Source: Betaproteobacteria bacterium
GTDB lineage: Bacteria; Pseudomonadota; Gammaproteobacteria; Burkholderiales; SG8-41
Length of the DNA: 64,000 bases
Assembly: GCA_021732605.1 (NCBI GenBank)
Contig: JAKFUS010000010.1
Span: 124,001 to 188,000 of the forward strand
Direction: 5' to 3'
Translations under genes and position numbers: made by a program
Notes under the pieces: model-generated
What the model was told of the DNA's origin: nothing
What the model saw: only the letters and a program-made list of their open reading frames with translations
Databases searched by the model: none
Part shown: piece after piece, positions 9,824 through 18,255 of the stretch
Layout: every line of letters begins with the position of its first letter
Numbering within the stretch: position 1 is the stretch's first letter

Positions 9824-10257
9824 TTTGCGTTCTCCAAAGTTGGGTCCTAATCGGTGCACCGACACAGGAATATTAGATACCCAACCGTGAATACTCTGTG
9901 CGATAACGAACATAGAAGTATGTTTAAAAACAATGAGTTATATTGGATGGCTGGGGAAAATTAACTGGAGCGCAACGACTTCAAGGCAAAAACCCCCGGC
10001 CGACGCTGACAAAGGCGGTTAGAAGCTGCGTTAGCTGCCAAGAGCAGGCAAAACTGCCCATGCCCGGGCATGAAACATGATGTTCGTCTTCAGAAGCGAG
10101 CCCGTGTGCGCCCACAACAACATCCAACCGGTCCGTGACAGTCGCCTGAGAAAACTGACTATACCGCTGATGACATAATGGAATCCATGGATCATGGCGG
10201 CAATCGACAAGCTCTTCAGCGCAGACCTGCGCACTCCAGAATAGGGACAATCAGACG
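9824..10257. other. 434-bp gap without a convincing gene
   Basis: Frames here are short and lack ribosome-binding sites. It holds one AT-rich repeat copy (9918-9940) and a perfect 14-bp palindrome CATGCCCGGGCATG (10059-10072), possibly an operator for the EAL gene. No clear promoter was found. Confidence 0.5.
9918..9940 (-). repeat. AT-rich IHF-like element, copy 1
   Basis: Read on the minus strand: TAA-CTCA-TTGTTT then TTAAACATAC. It matches the family core YAA-N4-TTG(A/T)TT and is one mismatch from the IHF consensus. It is upstream of the small reverse ORF. Confidence 0.5.
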
Positions 10258-11067
10258 ATGGACCAGAAAAATTTCAAACCACTGAGTTGCAAAGAGTGCC
10301 GCGAAGGGGCTGGCCTGGATTTTGATTTCACGATGGCTTTTCAACCATTCGTCGATGTGGCGGCAGGCAGCGTATTCGGCTACGAGGCGCTGGTGCGGGG
10401 TCCGAATCAGGAGGGAGCCGGCGTTATCCTTGGCAAGGTGAACGACAGTAACCGCTACCAGTTCGATCAGGCCTGCAGGGTAAAAGCGATCGGACTCGCC
10501 GCAAAGCTGGGATTGGAGGGGATATTGAGCATCAATTTCCTGCCGAATGCCATCTACCGGCCGGAGACCTGTATTCGCGCGACACTGGAGGCCGCCAGGG
10601 ATCTGAATTTCTCAACCGATCGCCTCATGTTCGAGGTTACCGAGGGCGAGCGGGTCAGTGATCATTCCCATCTGACGGGCATTTTCAAGGAATACAAACG
10701 AATAGGCTTCAAGACCGCCATCGATGACTTCGGTGCGGGATATTCCGGCCTCAATCTGCTCGCGGAATTTCAACCGGATTACATCAAGCTGGATATGGCC
10801 TTGACCCGCAATATTGATAAGGATCGCGTGCGGCGCGCAATTGTGCATGGAGTTATGGGCACTTGTCGCGAACTCAATATGGGCGTAATCGCGGAAGGAA
10901 TTGAAACTCCGGGAGAGTGCCTTGCGCTGCGGGATGAAGGCGTCAACCTGTTTCAGGGCTACCTGTTTGCCAAGCCCGGTTTTGAGCATCTCCCTCAGGT
11001 TTCACCGGATGTTCTGGCGCTCATCAAGCCGCGTCGTGCCGCTGACAACCGCCGTAACCTTGCTTAG
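10258..11067 (+). CDS. EAL-domain cyclic-di-GMP phosphodiesterase
   Basis: A 269-aa stand-alone EAL protein that should hydrolyse c-di-GMP to pGpG. The catalytic set looks complete: EAL at residues 43-45, N in SINFLPNAIY, E in FEVTEGE, the DDFGAGYSGL loop, K in DYIKLDMAL, E in AEGIET and Q in FQGYLFAKP. The first 20 residues include a CKEC motif of unknown meaning. There are no sensory domains, signal peptide or membrane segments, so it is cytosolic. It is followed 12 nt later by a Nit-type amidase, with no evident functional link. Confidence 0.93.
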   Translation: MDQKNFKPLSCKECREGAGLDFDFTMAFQPFVDVAAGSVFGYEALVRGPNQEGAGVILGKVNDSNRYQFDQACRVKAIGLAAKLGLEGILSINFLPNAIYRPETCIRATLEAARDLNFSTDRLMFEVTEGERVSDHSHLTGIFKEYKRIGFKTAIDDFGAGYSGLNLLAEFQPDYIKLDMALTRNIDKDRVRRAIVHGVMGTCRELNMGVIAEGIETPGECLALRDEGVNLFQGYLFAKPGFEHLPQVSPDVLALIKPRRAADNRRNLA

Positions 11068-11079
11068 CAAAGCCTGCAC

Positions 11080-11913
11080 ATGAGTCAGACCTTCCGCGCT
11101 GCCTGCCTGCAACTCAACAGCGGCAGTGACCTTGCGGCCAATCTTGCCTCCGTAAAGCGCATGGTCACTGAAGCTGCCGGCAGCGGCGCACAACTGGTGC
11201 TGACGCCGGAATACTCGCTGATGATGGATGGCAGTGGCCGGGTGATGCGCGAAGGTGCGCTGGAGGCCGATGGCGGCGCGACACTGGTGGAACTGCAAAA
11301 CCTCGCGCTTGCCAACAAGGTCTGGCTTCTGGTCGGTTCGCTGACGCTGAAAACCGGTGAGGAGCGCATCGTCAACCGTTCGTACCTGTTCGCGGCTGAC
11401 GGCACGGTGGTCGCAACTTACGACAAGATCCACATGTTTGATGTCACCTTGCCTGACGGCAAGGTGATCCGTGAATCCTCATCGTATCACCCGGGTGAGG
11501 AGGCGGTGATGGCAGCGACGCCGTGGGGCAAGCTGGGCATGACCATCTGCTACGACCTGCGTTTCCCGCATCTGTATCGCATATTGGCGCAGCAGGGTGC
11601 TGAATTCATCTCCGTGCCGTCCTCTTTCCAACGCCAGACCGGCAAGGCGCACTGGCATACGCTGCTCAAGGCGCGGGCCATCGAAAATGCCGCGTATATC
11701 CTGGCGCCCGCGATGTGCGGTGAACATCCGGGCAATCGCCAGACCTACGGCCATGCGCTGATCGTCGATCCCTGGGGTGAAGTGCTGGCCGATGGTGGTG
11801 AGGAGCCCGGCATCATCTATGCCGACATCGATCCGGCGCGGGTCGCCAAAATCCGCAACATGATGCCATCCCTACAGCATGACCGTCCTTATACCACTGC
11901 AATGCTTAAGTAA
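11080..11913 (+). CDS. carbon-nitrogen hydrolase, Nit1-like (deaminated glutathione amidase type)
   Basis: A 277-aa nitrilase-superfamily protein with the catalytic triad E44 (TPEYS), K116 (TYDKIHMFD) and C157 (MTICYDLRFP). The DKIHMFDV and CYDLRFPHLYR signatures fit the Nit1/YbeM/Nit2 group, whose known members repair deaminated glutathione; the substrate is inferred from that similarity only. The ATG lies 12 nt after the EAL gene, probably in the same transcript. Its stop codon overlaps the next AT-rich repeat copy. Confidence 0.9.
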   Translation: MSQTFRAACLQLNSGSDLAANLASVKRMVTEAAGSGAQLVLTPEYSLMMDGSGRVMREGALEADGGATLVELQNLALANKVWLLVGSLTLKTGEERIVNRSYLFAADGTVVATYDKIHMFDVTLPDGKVIRESSSYHPGEEAVMAATPWGKLGMTICYDLRFPHLYRILAQQGAEFISVPSSFQRQTGKAHWHTLLKARAIENAAYILAPAMCGEHPGNRQTYGHALIVDPWGEVLADGGEEPGIIYADIDPARVAKIRNMMPSLQHDRPYTTAMLK

Positions 11914-11940
11914 AATAATTAATAAAAACAATAACGTATA
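11911..11940 (-). repeat. AT-rich IHF-like element, copy 2
   Basis: On the minus strand it reads GTTATTGTTTTTATTAATT, nearly identical to copy 3 after nlpD. It starts exactly at the TAA stop of the upstream amidase gene. The YAA position reads TAC, so it is two mismatches from the IHF consensus. Confidence 0.5.
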
Positions 11941-12004
11941 ACAATTTTTTCGATTGACGGCCAAGGCATGGCTGACCATGCCGTGTCCAGGGTTGGAGGA
12001 GACC

Positions 12005-12640
12005 ATGCCTGATTCGGTAAGTGCAGATCCCCTCATGCCGGTGGAGGTGGATTCCATTCATGTTGGCCGCACAGTACCGCGTCGCCATTACGGCCTGTTG
12101 CGACCGTTGGGACGCTGGGTCCTGCGACGGCTGGATTGGCACAGCGAAGGTCCGTTTCCAGATCAGCCGAAGCTGGTCATTGCCATCGCGCCGCATTCTT
12201 CCACCTGGGATTTCATCATCGGCGCCGCGTTCCTGTATGTGATGGGCCTGCGCGTGGCCTTCATCGCCAAGCACACTTTGTTTTTCTGGCCGCTGGGCGG
12301 ATTCATGCGCTGGCTGGGCGGCATCCCTGTCAACCGTGCACAGCCGGAAGACCTCACCGATGTCATGGCCGCGGCCTTCAGCAAACGCGATCAATTGTGG
12401 CTGGCGATCACGCCGGAAGGCACGCGCACCGAGGGCGCACGCTTCAAATCCGGGTTTTACCGGATCGCCCGTGCCTCGGCTGTGCCGATCCTTCCGGTGT
12501 ATTTCAATTACCGGCGGCGTGTCACCGGTTTTCTGCCCCTGTTGCAGCCCGGTGATGATGTTGCCCCGGGAGTGGAGCAGGTGCGCGAGTTGTTGAAGCA
12601 ATACGGCGCTCGTCGGAACAGCCACTCCGGGAATCAATAA
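12005..12640 (+). CDS. 1-acyl-glycerol-3-phosphate acyltransferase-like protein (PlsC family)
   Basis: A 211-aa glycerolipid acyltransferase-fold protein. The HX4D motif is H64-SSTW-D69, the EGTR motif is at 138-141 (TPEGTR) and a proline-containing block (PILPVYFNY) follows. A hydrophobic stretch around residues 71-100 could associate with the membrane. ATG 12005 is preferred to the TTG at 11954 because GGAGGAG lies just upstream of it. Short members of this family are often lysophospholipid acyltransferases; the acceptor is not known here. Its end overlaps the convergent dehydrogenase by 7 nt. Confidence 0.88.
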   Translation: MPDSVSADPLMPVEVDSIHVGRTVPRRHYGLLRPLGRWVLRRLDWHSEGPFPDQPKLVIAIAPHSSTWDFIIGAAFLYVMGLRVAFIAKHTLFFWPLGGFMRWLGGIPVNRAQPEDLTDVMAAAFSKRDQLWLAITPEGTRTEGARFKSGFYRIARASAVPILPVYFNYRRRVTGFLPLLQPGDDVAPGVEQVRELLKQYGARRNSHSGNQ

Positions 12641-13800
12641 GACTTCGGCAATCCCAGCACGCGCTCCGCGATGTAGCAAAGGATCAGCTGCGGGCTGACC
12701 GGTGCGATGCGCGCAATCATCACTTCGCGGAAGTAGCGCTCGACATGGAATTCCTTGGCGTAACCCATGCCGCCGTGGGTCAGCACTGCGGTTTCACAGG
12801 CCTTGAATCCCGCTTCGCCGGCAAAATATTTGGCAGCATTGGCTTCGGCGCCACAGGGTTTGCCGGCGTCATAGAGACTCGCCGCCTTGTAGGTCAGCAG
12901 GCGCGCCGCTTCGAGCTCGATCCAGCGTTGCGCCAATGGGTGTTGTATCGCCTGGTTCTGGCCGATCGGCCGGTCGAACACGATGCGTTCCCCGGCATAC
13001 TGCACAGCCCGGTTCAGCGCTGCGCGACCGAGGCCAGCGGCTTCGGCGGCGACGAGGATGCGTTCGGGATTGAGTCCGTCGAGGATGTAGCGGAATCCTT
13101 TGCCTTCCTCGCCAATACGATCGACTGCCGGTACGCGCAGCCCGTCGATGAATACCTGATTGGAATCCACCGCCTTGCGACCCATTTTCTCGATTTCGCG
13201 GGCCTCGACTTTGCTGCGGTCAATGTCGGCGTAAAACAAGGTCAGGCCGTCGATCGGATTTTTGGTCTGTTCCAGCGGTGTGGTGCGGGTAAGCAGCAGG
13301 ATTTTGTTGGCGACCTGCGCGGTGGATATCCAGACTTTTTGTCCAGTAATCACGTAATCATCACCGTCGCGCACCGCCCTGGTGCTGAGGCGCGTCGTGT
13401 TGAGGCCGGCGCCGGGTTCGGTCACACCGAAACAGGCCTTGTCGGTGCCCGCAATCAGCGGCGGCAGCCAGCGTTGCTTCTGTTCATCGCTGGCATACAC
13501 CACCACCGGGTGCAGGCCGAAAATGTTCATGTGGATCGCCGATGCGCCGGAAAATCCGGCGCCGGAGGCGGCGATGGTTTCCATCATCAGCGCCGCCTCG
13601 GTGATGCCGAGGCCGCTGCCGCCATAGCGTTCCGGCATCGCGATGCCCAGCCAGCCGTCGGTGGCAATCGCGGCATGGAATTCATGCGGGAAACCACCGT
13701 CGCGGTCTTTCTGCAGCCAGTAGTCCGCGTCGAAACGCGCGCAGACGCGGGTGATGGCGTCCTGGATGGCGCGTTGTTCGTCTGAAAATTCGAAGTCCAT
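12634..13800 (-). CDS. acyl-CoA dehydrogenase family protein
   Basis: A 388-aa flavoprotein with the N-terminal helical domain (FSDEQRAIQD), middle beta domain (CFGVTEPGAG, KVWIST) and C-terminal helical domain (FDRPIGQNQAIQHPLA, HGGMGYAKEFHVERYFRE). The segment that normally reads RIYEGTSEI, with the catalytic Glu of MCAD-type enzymes, is RIAPVSPQL here, so the usual base is absent. I recall related dehydrogenases with a similar ending, so this is more likely a subfamily trait than damage. It lies 6 nt after the CoA-transferase gene and should act on the same CoA thioester pathway; the substrate is unknown. Confidence 0.9.
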   Translation of the reverse strand: MDFEFSDEQRAIQDAITRVCARFDADYWLQKDRDGGFPHEFHAAIATDGWLGIAMPERYGGSGLGITEAALMMETIAASGAGFSGASAIHMNIFGLHPVVVYASDEQKQRWLPPLIAGTDKACFGVTEPGAGLNTTRLSTRAVRDGDDYVITGQKVWISTAQVANKILLLTRTTPLEQTKNPIDGLTLFYADIDRSKVEAREIEKMGRKAVDSNQVFIDGLRVPAVDRIGEEGKGFRYILDGLNPERILVAAEAAGLGRAALNRAVQYAGERIVFDRPIGQNQAIQHPLAQRWIELEAARLLTYKAASLYDAGKPCGAEANAAKYFAGEAGFKACETAVLTHGGMGYAKEFHVERYFREVMIARIAPVSPQLILCYIAERVLGLPKSY

Positions 13801-13806
13801 GGCGCC

Positions 13807-15009
13807 TCAGGCAGGAAGGGTAGTCACGCCCGCCGTGGCGAGCTTGAAGATTTCATCGTCACTGTAACCGGCGGCTCGCAGCACTTCAGCGCCATGTTCG
13901 CCGAGTCGCGGCGCGCCGCATTGCGGCGCCGGCGGCGTGTGTGACCATTGAGTGGCGGCGCGGGTGCTGCGCAGCATCCCTTCGGTCGGATGTTCTTCGA
14001 TTCGGATAAAACCGGTGTCGGTCAGGTGTTCATCGTCGATGACATCATCGATCGAATTCATGCGTGCGGCGGGAATGTCCGCCGCCATCAGCACATCCAG
14101 CCAGTCGCCGGTGCTGCGTTTGAGCATTTCGCCGGCAACAAAAGCATTGACCTCGTCAATGCGCGCAGAGCGGTTTTCGTGGGAGTTGAAACGCGGATCG
14201 TCGTGGTACAGGTCGTCACGGCCGATCAGGCGGAAAAACCCCTGCCACTGTTTGTCGTTGTACATCAGCACGCAGATATAACCATTTTTTGTGCGGAACG
14301 GTTTGCGCTGCGGCGACAGCACCCGCGCGTAACCGGCGGCACCCAACGGGGGATCAAAAGTGCGGCCGCCGAAATGATCGCCGAGGATCATCTGGCTCAT
14401 GCATTCGAACATCGGCACTTCAACGGCTTGGCCTTCTCCCGTGCGTTCGCGGTGGTAGAGCGCGGTGGTCACGGCATAGACCGCATGCAGGCCGACGATG
14501 CGGTCGGCCAGCGTTGCCGGGATGTAACGAGGTTCCGTCGCACCGGACTGCTGCAGCAGCCACGGCAGTCCGGACATGCCCTGAATCAGGTCGTCATACG
14601 CAGGTCGTGCCGCGTAGGGACCCTGCTGGCCAAAACCATAGGCGCCGACATAGATAATGCGCGGATTGACCGCGGCAAGATCGGCATAACCCAACCGCAG
14701 CCGCTGCATCGCCTGCGGCCGGATGTTGTAGATCAGCACGTCTGCCTTCGCGGCAATCTTCAGCAGCGCATCGCGGCCGGCGGGCTGCTTCAAATCGAGC
14801 ACGATGCTTTTTTTGTTGCGGTTCAGGTGCAGGAACATGTGCCCCATGCCGCGATTTTTCATCGGTCCGACATGGCGTACGTTGTCCCCCCCCGGGGCCT
14901 CGACCTTGATCACGCTGGCGCCCAGGTCGCCGAGGATCTGGGTGGCATATGGGCCCATGACCACCGTGGTCAGATCGACCACAGTGAGCCCGAATAACGG
15001 ACCGCTCAT
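13807..15009 (-). CDS. family III CoA-transferase (CaiB/BaiF type)
   Basis: A 400-aa protein moving CoA between a thioester and a carboxylic acid. Family marks are the N-terminal GLTVVDLTTVVMGPYATQIL, KVEAPGGDNVR, LNRNKKSIVLDLK and the catalytic Asp region RPAYDDLIQGMSG. ATG 15009 is preferred to TTG 15039 because it gives an ATGA overlap with the upstream gene's stop. The rraA-like / CoA-transferase / acyl-CoA dehydrogenase order suggests a small catabolic operon for an organic acid activated as CoA ester; the substrate cannot be told from sequence. Confidence 0.92.
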   Translation of the reverse strand: MSGPLFGLTVVDLTTVVMGPYATQILGDLGASVIKVEAPGGDNVRHVGPMKNRGMGHMFLHLNRNKKSIVLDLKQPAGRDALLKIAAKADVLIYNIRPQAMQRLRLGYADLAAVNPRIIYVGAYGFGQQGPYAARPAYDDLIQGMSGLPWLLQQSGATEPRYIPATLADRIVGLHAVYAVTTALYHRERTGEGQAVEVPMFECMSQMILGDHFGGRTFDPPLGAAGYARVLSPQRKPFRTKNGYICVLMYNDKQWQGFFRLIGRDDLYHDDPRFNSHENRSARIDEVNAFVAGEMLKRSTGDWLDVLMAADIPAARMNSIDDVIDDEHLTDTGFIRIEEHPTEGMLRSTRAATQWSHTPPAPQCGAPRLGEHGAEVLRAAGYSDDEIFKLATAGVTTLPA

Positions 15010-15704
15010 CGCCTGCGCAGCTTCGGCGGAATCAGACAACCTTTGGCACGCAGTGTAATATCCACCCAGCTGCGGTCAACTTTGCCTTTGCCGCGGATCG
15101 CTTTCAGCAGGGCAGCTTCCTGTTTCGCCTGGACCAGCGCCAGCGCGATGGTTTCTTCGGCCAGCGACTGCGGCAGTACCAGCAGGCCATCGTCGTCACC
15201 GATGATGATGTCGCCGGGATTGACCACGGCGTCACCGATGACCACCGGCACATTGATCTCGCCGGGACCGTTTTTATACGGGCCGCGATGAGTCACCCCG
15301 CTGGCGTAGACCGGAAAGCTCGACAGTGCCAGCGCATCGGCATCGCGGATCGCGCCGTCGATGACCAAGCCGGCGACGCCGTTGCGTTCGGCGAGTGACG
15401 CCATGATTTCACCGATGATGGCCTGCGTGTTGATGCCGCCGGCATCGACCACGATGACGTCGCCCGGACGGGCGATGTCGATGGCCTTGTGCACCATCAG
15501 GTTGTCGCCGGGGCTCACTTTCACGGTGAGCGCGGTACCGACCAGCTTGCCGCCCCGGTGACAGGGCCAGAGATCGGGGCCGACGGCATGCAGTCGGTGC
15601 ATGTTGTCGCTGAGATGTGCGGTGGCAATTTTACGCAGCGCGGCGATGATTTTCGCTGCGGGTTGGGGCGGGAAGGGCAGGATGCGAAAGCCGATGGGAG
15701 CCAT
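15006..15704 (-). CDS. RraA-like / HMG-CHA aldolase family protein
   Basis: A 232-aa protein of the RraA / 4-hydroxy-4-methyl-2-oxoglutarate aldolase fold. The key block is GLVIDGAIRDADAL, with the Arg-Asp pair that in aldolase members binds pyruvate and the divalent metal. GDVIVVDAGG and GDIIIGDDDGLLVLP are also typical. ATG 15704 is chosen because the upstream extension (to 15860) has no family similarity. RraA proper inhibits RNase E, but the operon with CoA-transferase and acyl-CoA dehydrogenase favours an aldolase or decarboxylase role. Confidence 0.88.
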   Translation of the reverse strand: MAPIGFRILPFPPQPAAKIIAALRKIATAHLSDNMHRLHAVGPDLWPCHRGGKLVGTALTVKVSPGDNLMVHKAIDIARPGDVIVVDAGGINTQAIIGEIMASLAERNGVAGLVIDGAIRDADALALSSFPVYASGVTHRGPYKNGPGEINVPVVIGDAVVNPGDIIIGDDDGLLVLPQSLAEETIALALVQAKQEAALLKAIRGKGKVDRSWVDITLRAKGCLIPPKLRRR

Positions 15705-15874
15705 GATTTTAAGCCGGTAGATTAAAGGGGTGTGTATCGTAGCATCGCGCCGGATATCGCAGCACTGCATGCTAAAATCCGCGGCGCAGCTTGGGATCTT
15801 TGAAGCACCGGGAATTTTGAAATAATCGCCTGCCGCAATGCAGGGCACATCACAAAGCAAACCGAAACATCAGC

Positions 15875-16624
15875 GTGCGCATCCTGCTCAGCAACGACGA
15901 CGGTTATTTTGCACCGGGCCTGGCGGCCCTGGAACAGGCGCTTGCAGCGCTGGGTGCTGTCACCGTGGTGGCGCCTGAACGCGATCGCAGCGGCGCCAGT
16001 AATTCACTCACCCTTGACCGGCCGCTGTCCGTGCGCCGCGCCAGCAATGGTTATTACTATGTCAACGGTACGCCGACTGATTGTGTGCATCTGGCGGTGA
16101 CCGGACTGCTGCCGGAATTGCCTGATATCGTGGTCTCGGGTATCAATCACGGTGCCAATATGGGCGACGATACGATTTATTCCGGCACCGTCGCTGCGGC
16201 CACCGAAGGTTTTCTGCTCGGCATCCCGTCACTGGCGATCTCGCTGGTTGCTGCCGGGCACGATCATTTTGCGACTGCAGGGCGGGTTGCCGCGGACCTG
16301 GTTGCGCGTTTCGCCAGGCATCGCGTTGAGCAGCCGGTGCTGCTTAACGTCAACGTGCCCGATGTGCCGCATCAGCAACTGCAGGGCATCAAAGTCACCC
16401 GCCTCGGCAAGCGCCATAAAGCTGAGCCTGTGCTCAAGGCCAGCACGCCGCGCGGCGAGACAGTGTACTGGGTCGGCGCCGCCGGGGCGGCACAGGATGC
16501 CGGCGAGGGAACAGATTTCCATGCCGTAGCGTCCAACCAGGTATCCATCACGCCGCTGCAGATGGACCTGACACGGTTTGCACAGATGGAAACCGTAGCA
16601 CGCTGGCTGGGTCAGGGCACATGA
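15875..16624 (+). CDS. surE: 5'/3'-nucleotidase SurE
   Basis: A 249-aa metal-dependent nucleotidase and exopolyphosphatase family member. The N-terminus [15 protein letters not shown] carries the DD metal ligands; [15 protein letters not shown] and [14 protein letters not shown] complete the active site, and [19 protein letters not shown] is conserved. It starts at GTG 15875. It opens the surE-pcm-nlpD locus and overlaps pcm by ATGA. The 170-bp gap to the divergent rraA-like gene must contain its promoter; TAAAAT near 15774 is a possible -10. Confidence 0.96.
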   Translation: MRILLSNDDGYFAPGLAALEQALAALGAVTVVAPERDRSGASNSLTLDRPLSVRRASNGYYYVNGTPTDCVHLAVTGLLPELPDIVVSGINHGANMGDDTIYSGTVAAATEGFLLGIPSLAISLVAAGHDHFATAGRVAADLVARFARHRVEQPVLLNVNVPDVPHQQLQGIKVTRLGKRHKAEPVLKASTPRGETVYWVGAAGAAQDAGEGTDFHAVASNQVSITPLQMDLTRFAQMETVARWLGQGT

Positions 16625-17280
16625 ACGCGGCCAACTCCGGCATCGGCATGACTTCGCAGCGTACGCGCATGCGCATGGTGGAGCGGCTGCGCGGGCAGGG
16701 CATACGCGATGAAATCATACTGGCTGCGATGGGCGAAGTGCCGCGGCATATTTTTGTTGATGAAGCGCTGGCGAGCCGGGCTTACGAAGACATGTCCCTG
16801 CCGCTGGGGTTCGGCCAGACCATATCCAGCCCGTACACCGTGGCACGCATGCTCGAACTGCTGCGCAGCGGTGGTGTGCTGGAGAAGGTGCTGGAGATCG
16901 GCACCGGCTGCGGTTATCAGGCGGCGGTGTTGTCGCGACTCGCGCGCGAGGTGTATTCGGTAGAGCGGCTCGCGCCGTTATTGACCAAGGCGCGACGCCA
17001 CCTGCGCGATGCCCGCGCGCATAACGTGCGTGTGCGCAACGCCGACGGCAATCTGGGCATGCCGGAGCAGGCCCCCTTCGACGGCATCATCGTGGCTGCA
17101 GCGGCGATGCATGTGCCGCAGGCCTTGCGCGACCAGCTGGCCATGGGTGGTAAACTCGTCATCCCGCTGACGCATCATGGCAAGCAGGCGTTGCACGTCA
17201 TTGAGAAAACCGCGCAAGGTTATGTCGATCGAAAAGTGGAAGTGGCCAACTTTGTTCCGTTGCTCCCCGGACTGGGCTGA
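16621..17280 (+). CDS. pcm: protein-L-isoaspartate O-methyltransferase
   Basis: A 219-aa SAM-dependent enzyme that starts repair of isoaspartyl residues in aged proteins. Conserved blocks are [36 protein letters not shown] (active site) and the SAM-binding loop [17 protein letters not shown]. Start ATG 16621 overlaps the surE stop by 4 nt, indicating coupling. nlpD follows 31 nt later. Confidence 0.96.
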   Translation: MNAANSGIGMTSQRTRMRMVERLRGQGIRDEIILAAMGEVPRHIFVDEALASRAYEDMSLPLGFGQTISSPYTVARMLELLRSGGVLEKVLEIGTGCGYQAAVLSRLAREVYSVERLAPLLTKARRHLRDARAHNVRVRNADGNLGMPEQAPFDGIIVAAAAMHVPQALRDQLAMGGKLVIPLTHHGKQALHVIEKTAQGYVDRKVEVANFVPLLPGLG

Positions 17281-17311
17281 GCACAATCGGCGCGCAGCGC
17301 CGGCGGAGCGC

Positions 17312-18220
17312 ATGATTCAGCGCATCGGTATCGGCGTTTGCAGCGCGGCGTTGGTGTTGTTGACTGGTTGCATGACGGGTCGCCCCGCACCGGTCGCCGA
17401 CCGCCTGCCCCCGCAGGTCAAAGCGCCGCCGTCCAAGTCCGTGCCACGCGTGGCACAGGCGCCTGTGCCGGATCAGCCGCGCCCCGAGTTTTACACGGTA
17501 AAAACCGGGGACACGCTGTACAGCATTGCGCTCGAGTTCGGCCTGGACTACCGCGAACTGGCGTCGTGGAACAGCATTGAGCCGTCGCGCATCCGCGTCG
17601 GCCAGCAATTGCGGCTGTCGCCCCCGGGTGGCGTGGTCGCCACACCACTGCGTACGCCGTCAGGCACGGTGGAAGGCAAGCCGCTGGGTGCGGGTGCCGG
17701 GTCTGTTGCCGGAGCAAAAGTGGAACCGCGCGGCGTGCGTGTGCCGTACTCGGACCAGACCTATGCCCAGATGTCGGGCACCAAACCAGAATCGTCAGCC
17801 GCCGCCAAACCGCTGGACCCACCAGATGCCAAGCCATTCCCTCCCGGCACGGATGAAGTTGACTGGATCTGGCCGGTCAGCGGCAAGGTCGTCAGCCCGT
17901 TCAACGAAGCCTCAAACAAGGGCATCGGCATCTCCGGAAAAATGGGCCAGCCAGTGATGGCGGCAGGGCCCGGCCGGGTGATTTTCAGCGGCACCGGCAT
18001 CCGCGGTCTGGGCAAACTGATCGTCATCAAGCACAACGAAAAATTTCTCAGCGTGTATGCGCACAACCGCGAACTGCTGGTGAAGGAAGGCCAGACTGTG
18101 GCGCGTGGTCAGAGAATTGCGGAAATGGGCGATACCGATACGGACCAGGTGAAGCTGCATTTTGAAATCCGCAGGCTGGGCAAGCCGGTCGATCCAGCAG
18201 GCTTGCTGCCTCCTGCATAG
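17312..18220 (+). CDS. nlpD: NlpD-like LysM/M23 lipoprotein, amidase activator
   Basis: A 302-aa outer-membrane lipoprotein with signal peptide and lipobox LLTG-C20. A LysM domain (about residues 60-103, YTVKTGDTLYSIALEFGL) binds peptidoglycan. After a Pro/Ala-rich linker comes a C-terminal M23/LytM domain (about 195-300). That domain is degenerate: the usual HxxxD reads NKGIG and only isolated His remain (YAHN, LHFE). This matches NlpD/EnvC-type activators of cell-division amidases rather than active peptidases. ATG 17312 with GGAG upstream is chosen because it begins the signal peptide. No rpoS follows, unlike the usual locus. Confidence 0.93.
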   Translation: MIQRIGIGVCSAALVLLTGCMTGRPAPVADRLPPQVKAPPSKSVPRVAQAPVPDQPRPEFYTVKTGDTLYSIALEFGLDYRELASWNSIEPSRIRVGQQLRLSPPGGVVATPLRTPSGTVEGKPLGAGAGSVAGAKVEPRGVRVPYSDQTYAQMSGTKPESSAAAKPLDPPDAKPFPPGTDEVDWIWPVSGKVVSPFNEASNKGIGISGKMGQPVMAAGPGRVIFSGTGIRGLGKLIVIKHNEKFLSVYAHNRELLVKEGQTVARGQRIAEMGDTDTDQVKLHFEIRRLGKPVDPAGLLPPA

Positions 18221-18226
18221 ATTTAT

Positions 18227-18255
18227 TAAGTTATTGTTTTTATTGATATTTTATG
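18227..18255 (+). repeat. AT-rich IHF-like element, copy 3
   Basis: TAA-GTTA-TTGTTT followed by TTATTGATATTTTATG. It starts 7 nt after the nlpD stop and runs into the last codons of the convergent transglutaminase gene, filling the whole 30-bp gap. Confidence 0.55.

Noticed and set aside
12745-13785. 346-codon plus-strand frame opposite the acyl-CoA dehydrogenase
   Set aside because: Mirror of a well-supported gene, with no family features.
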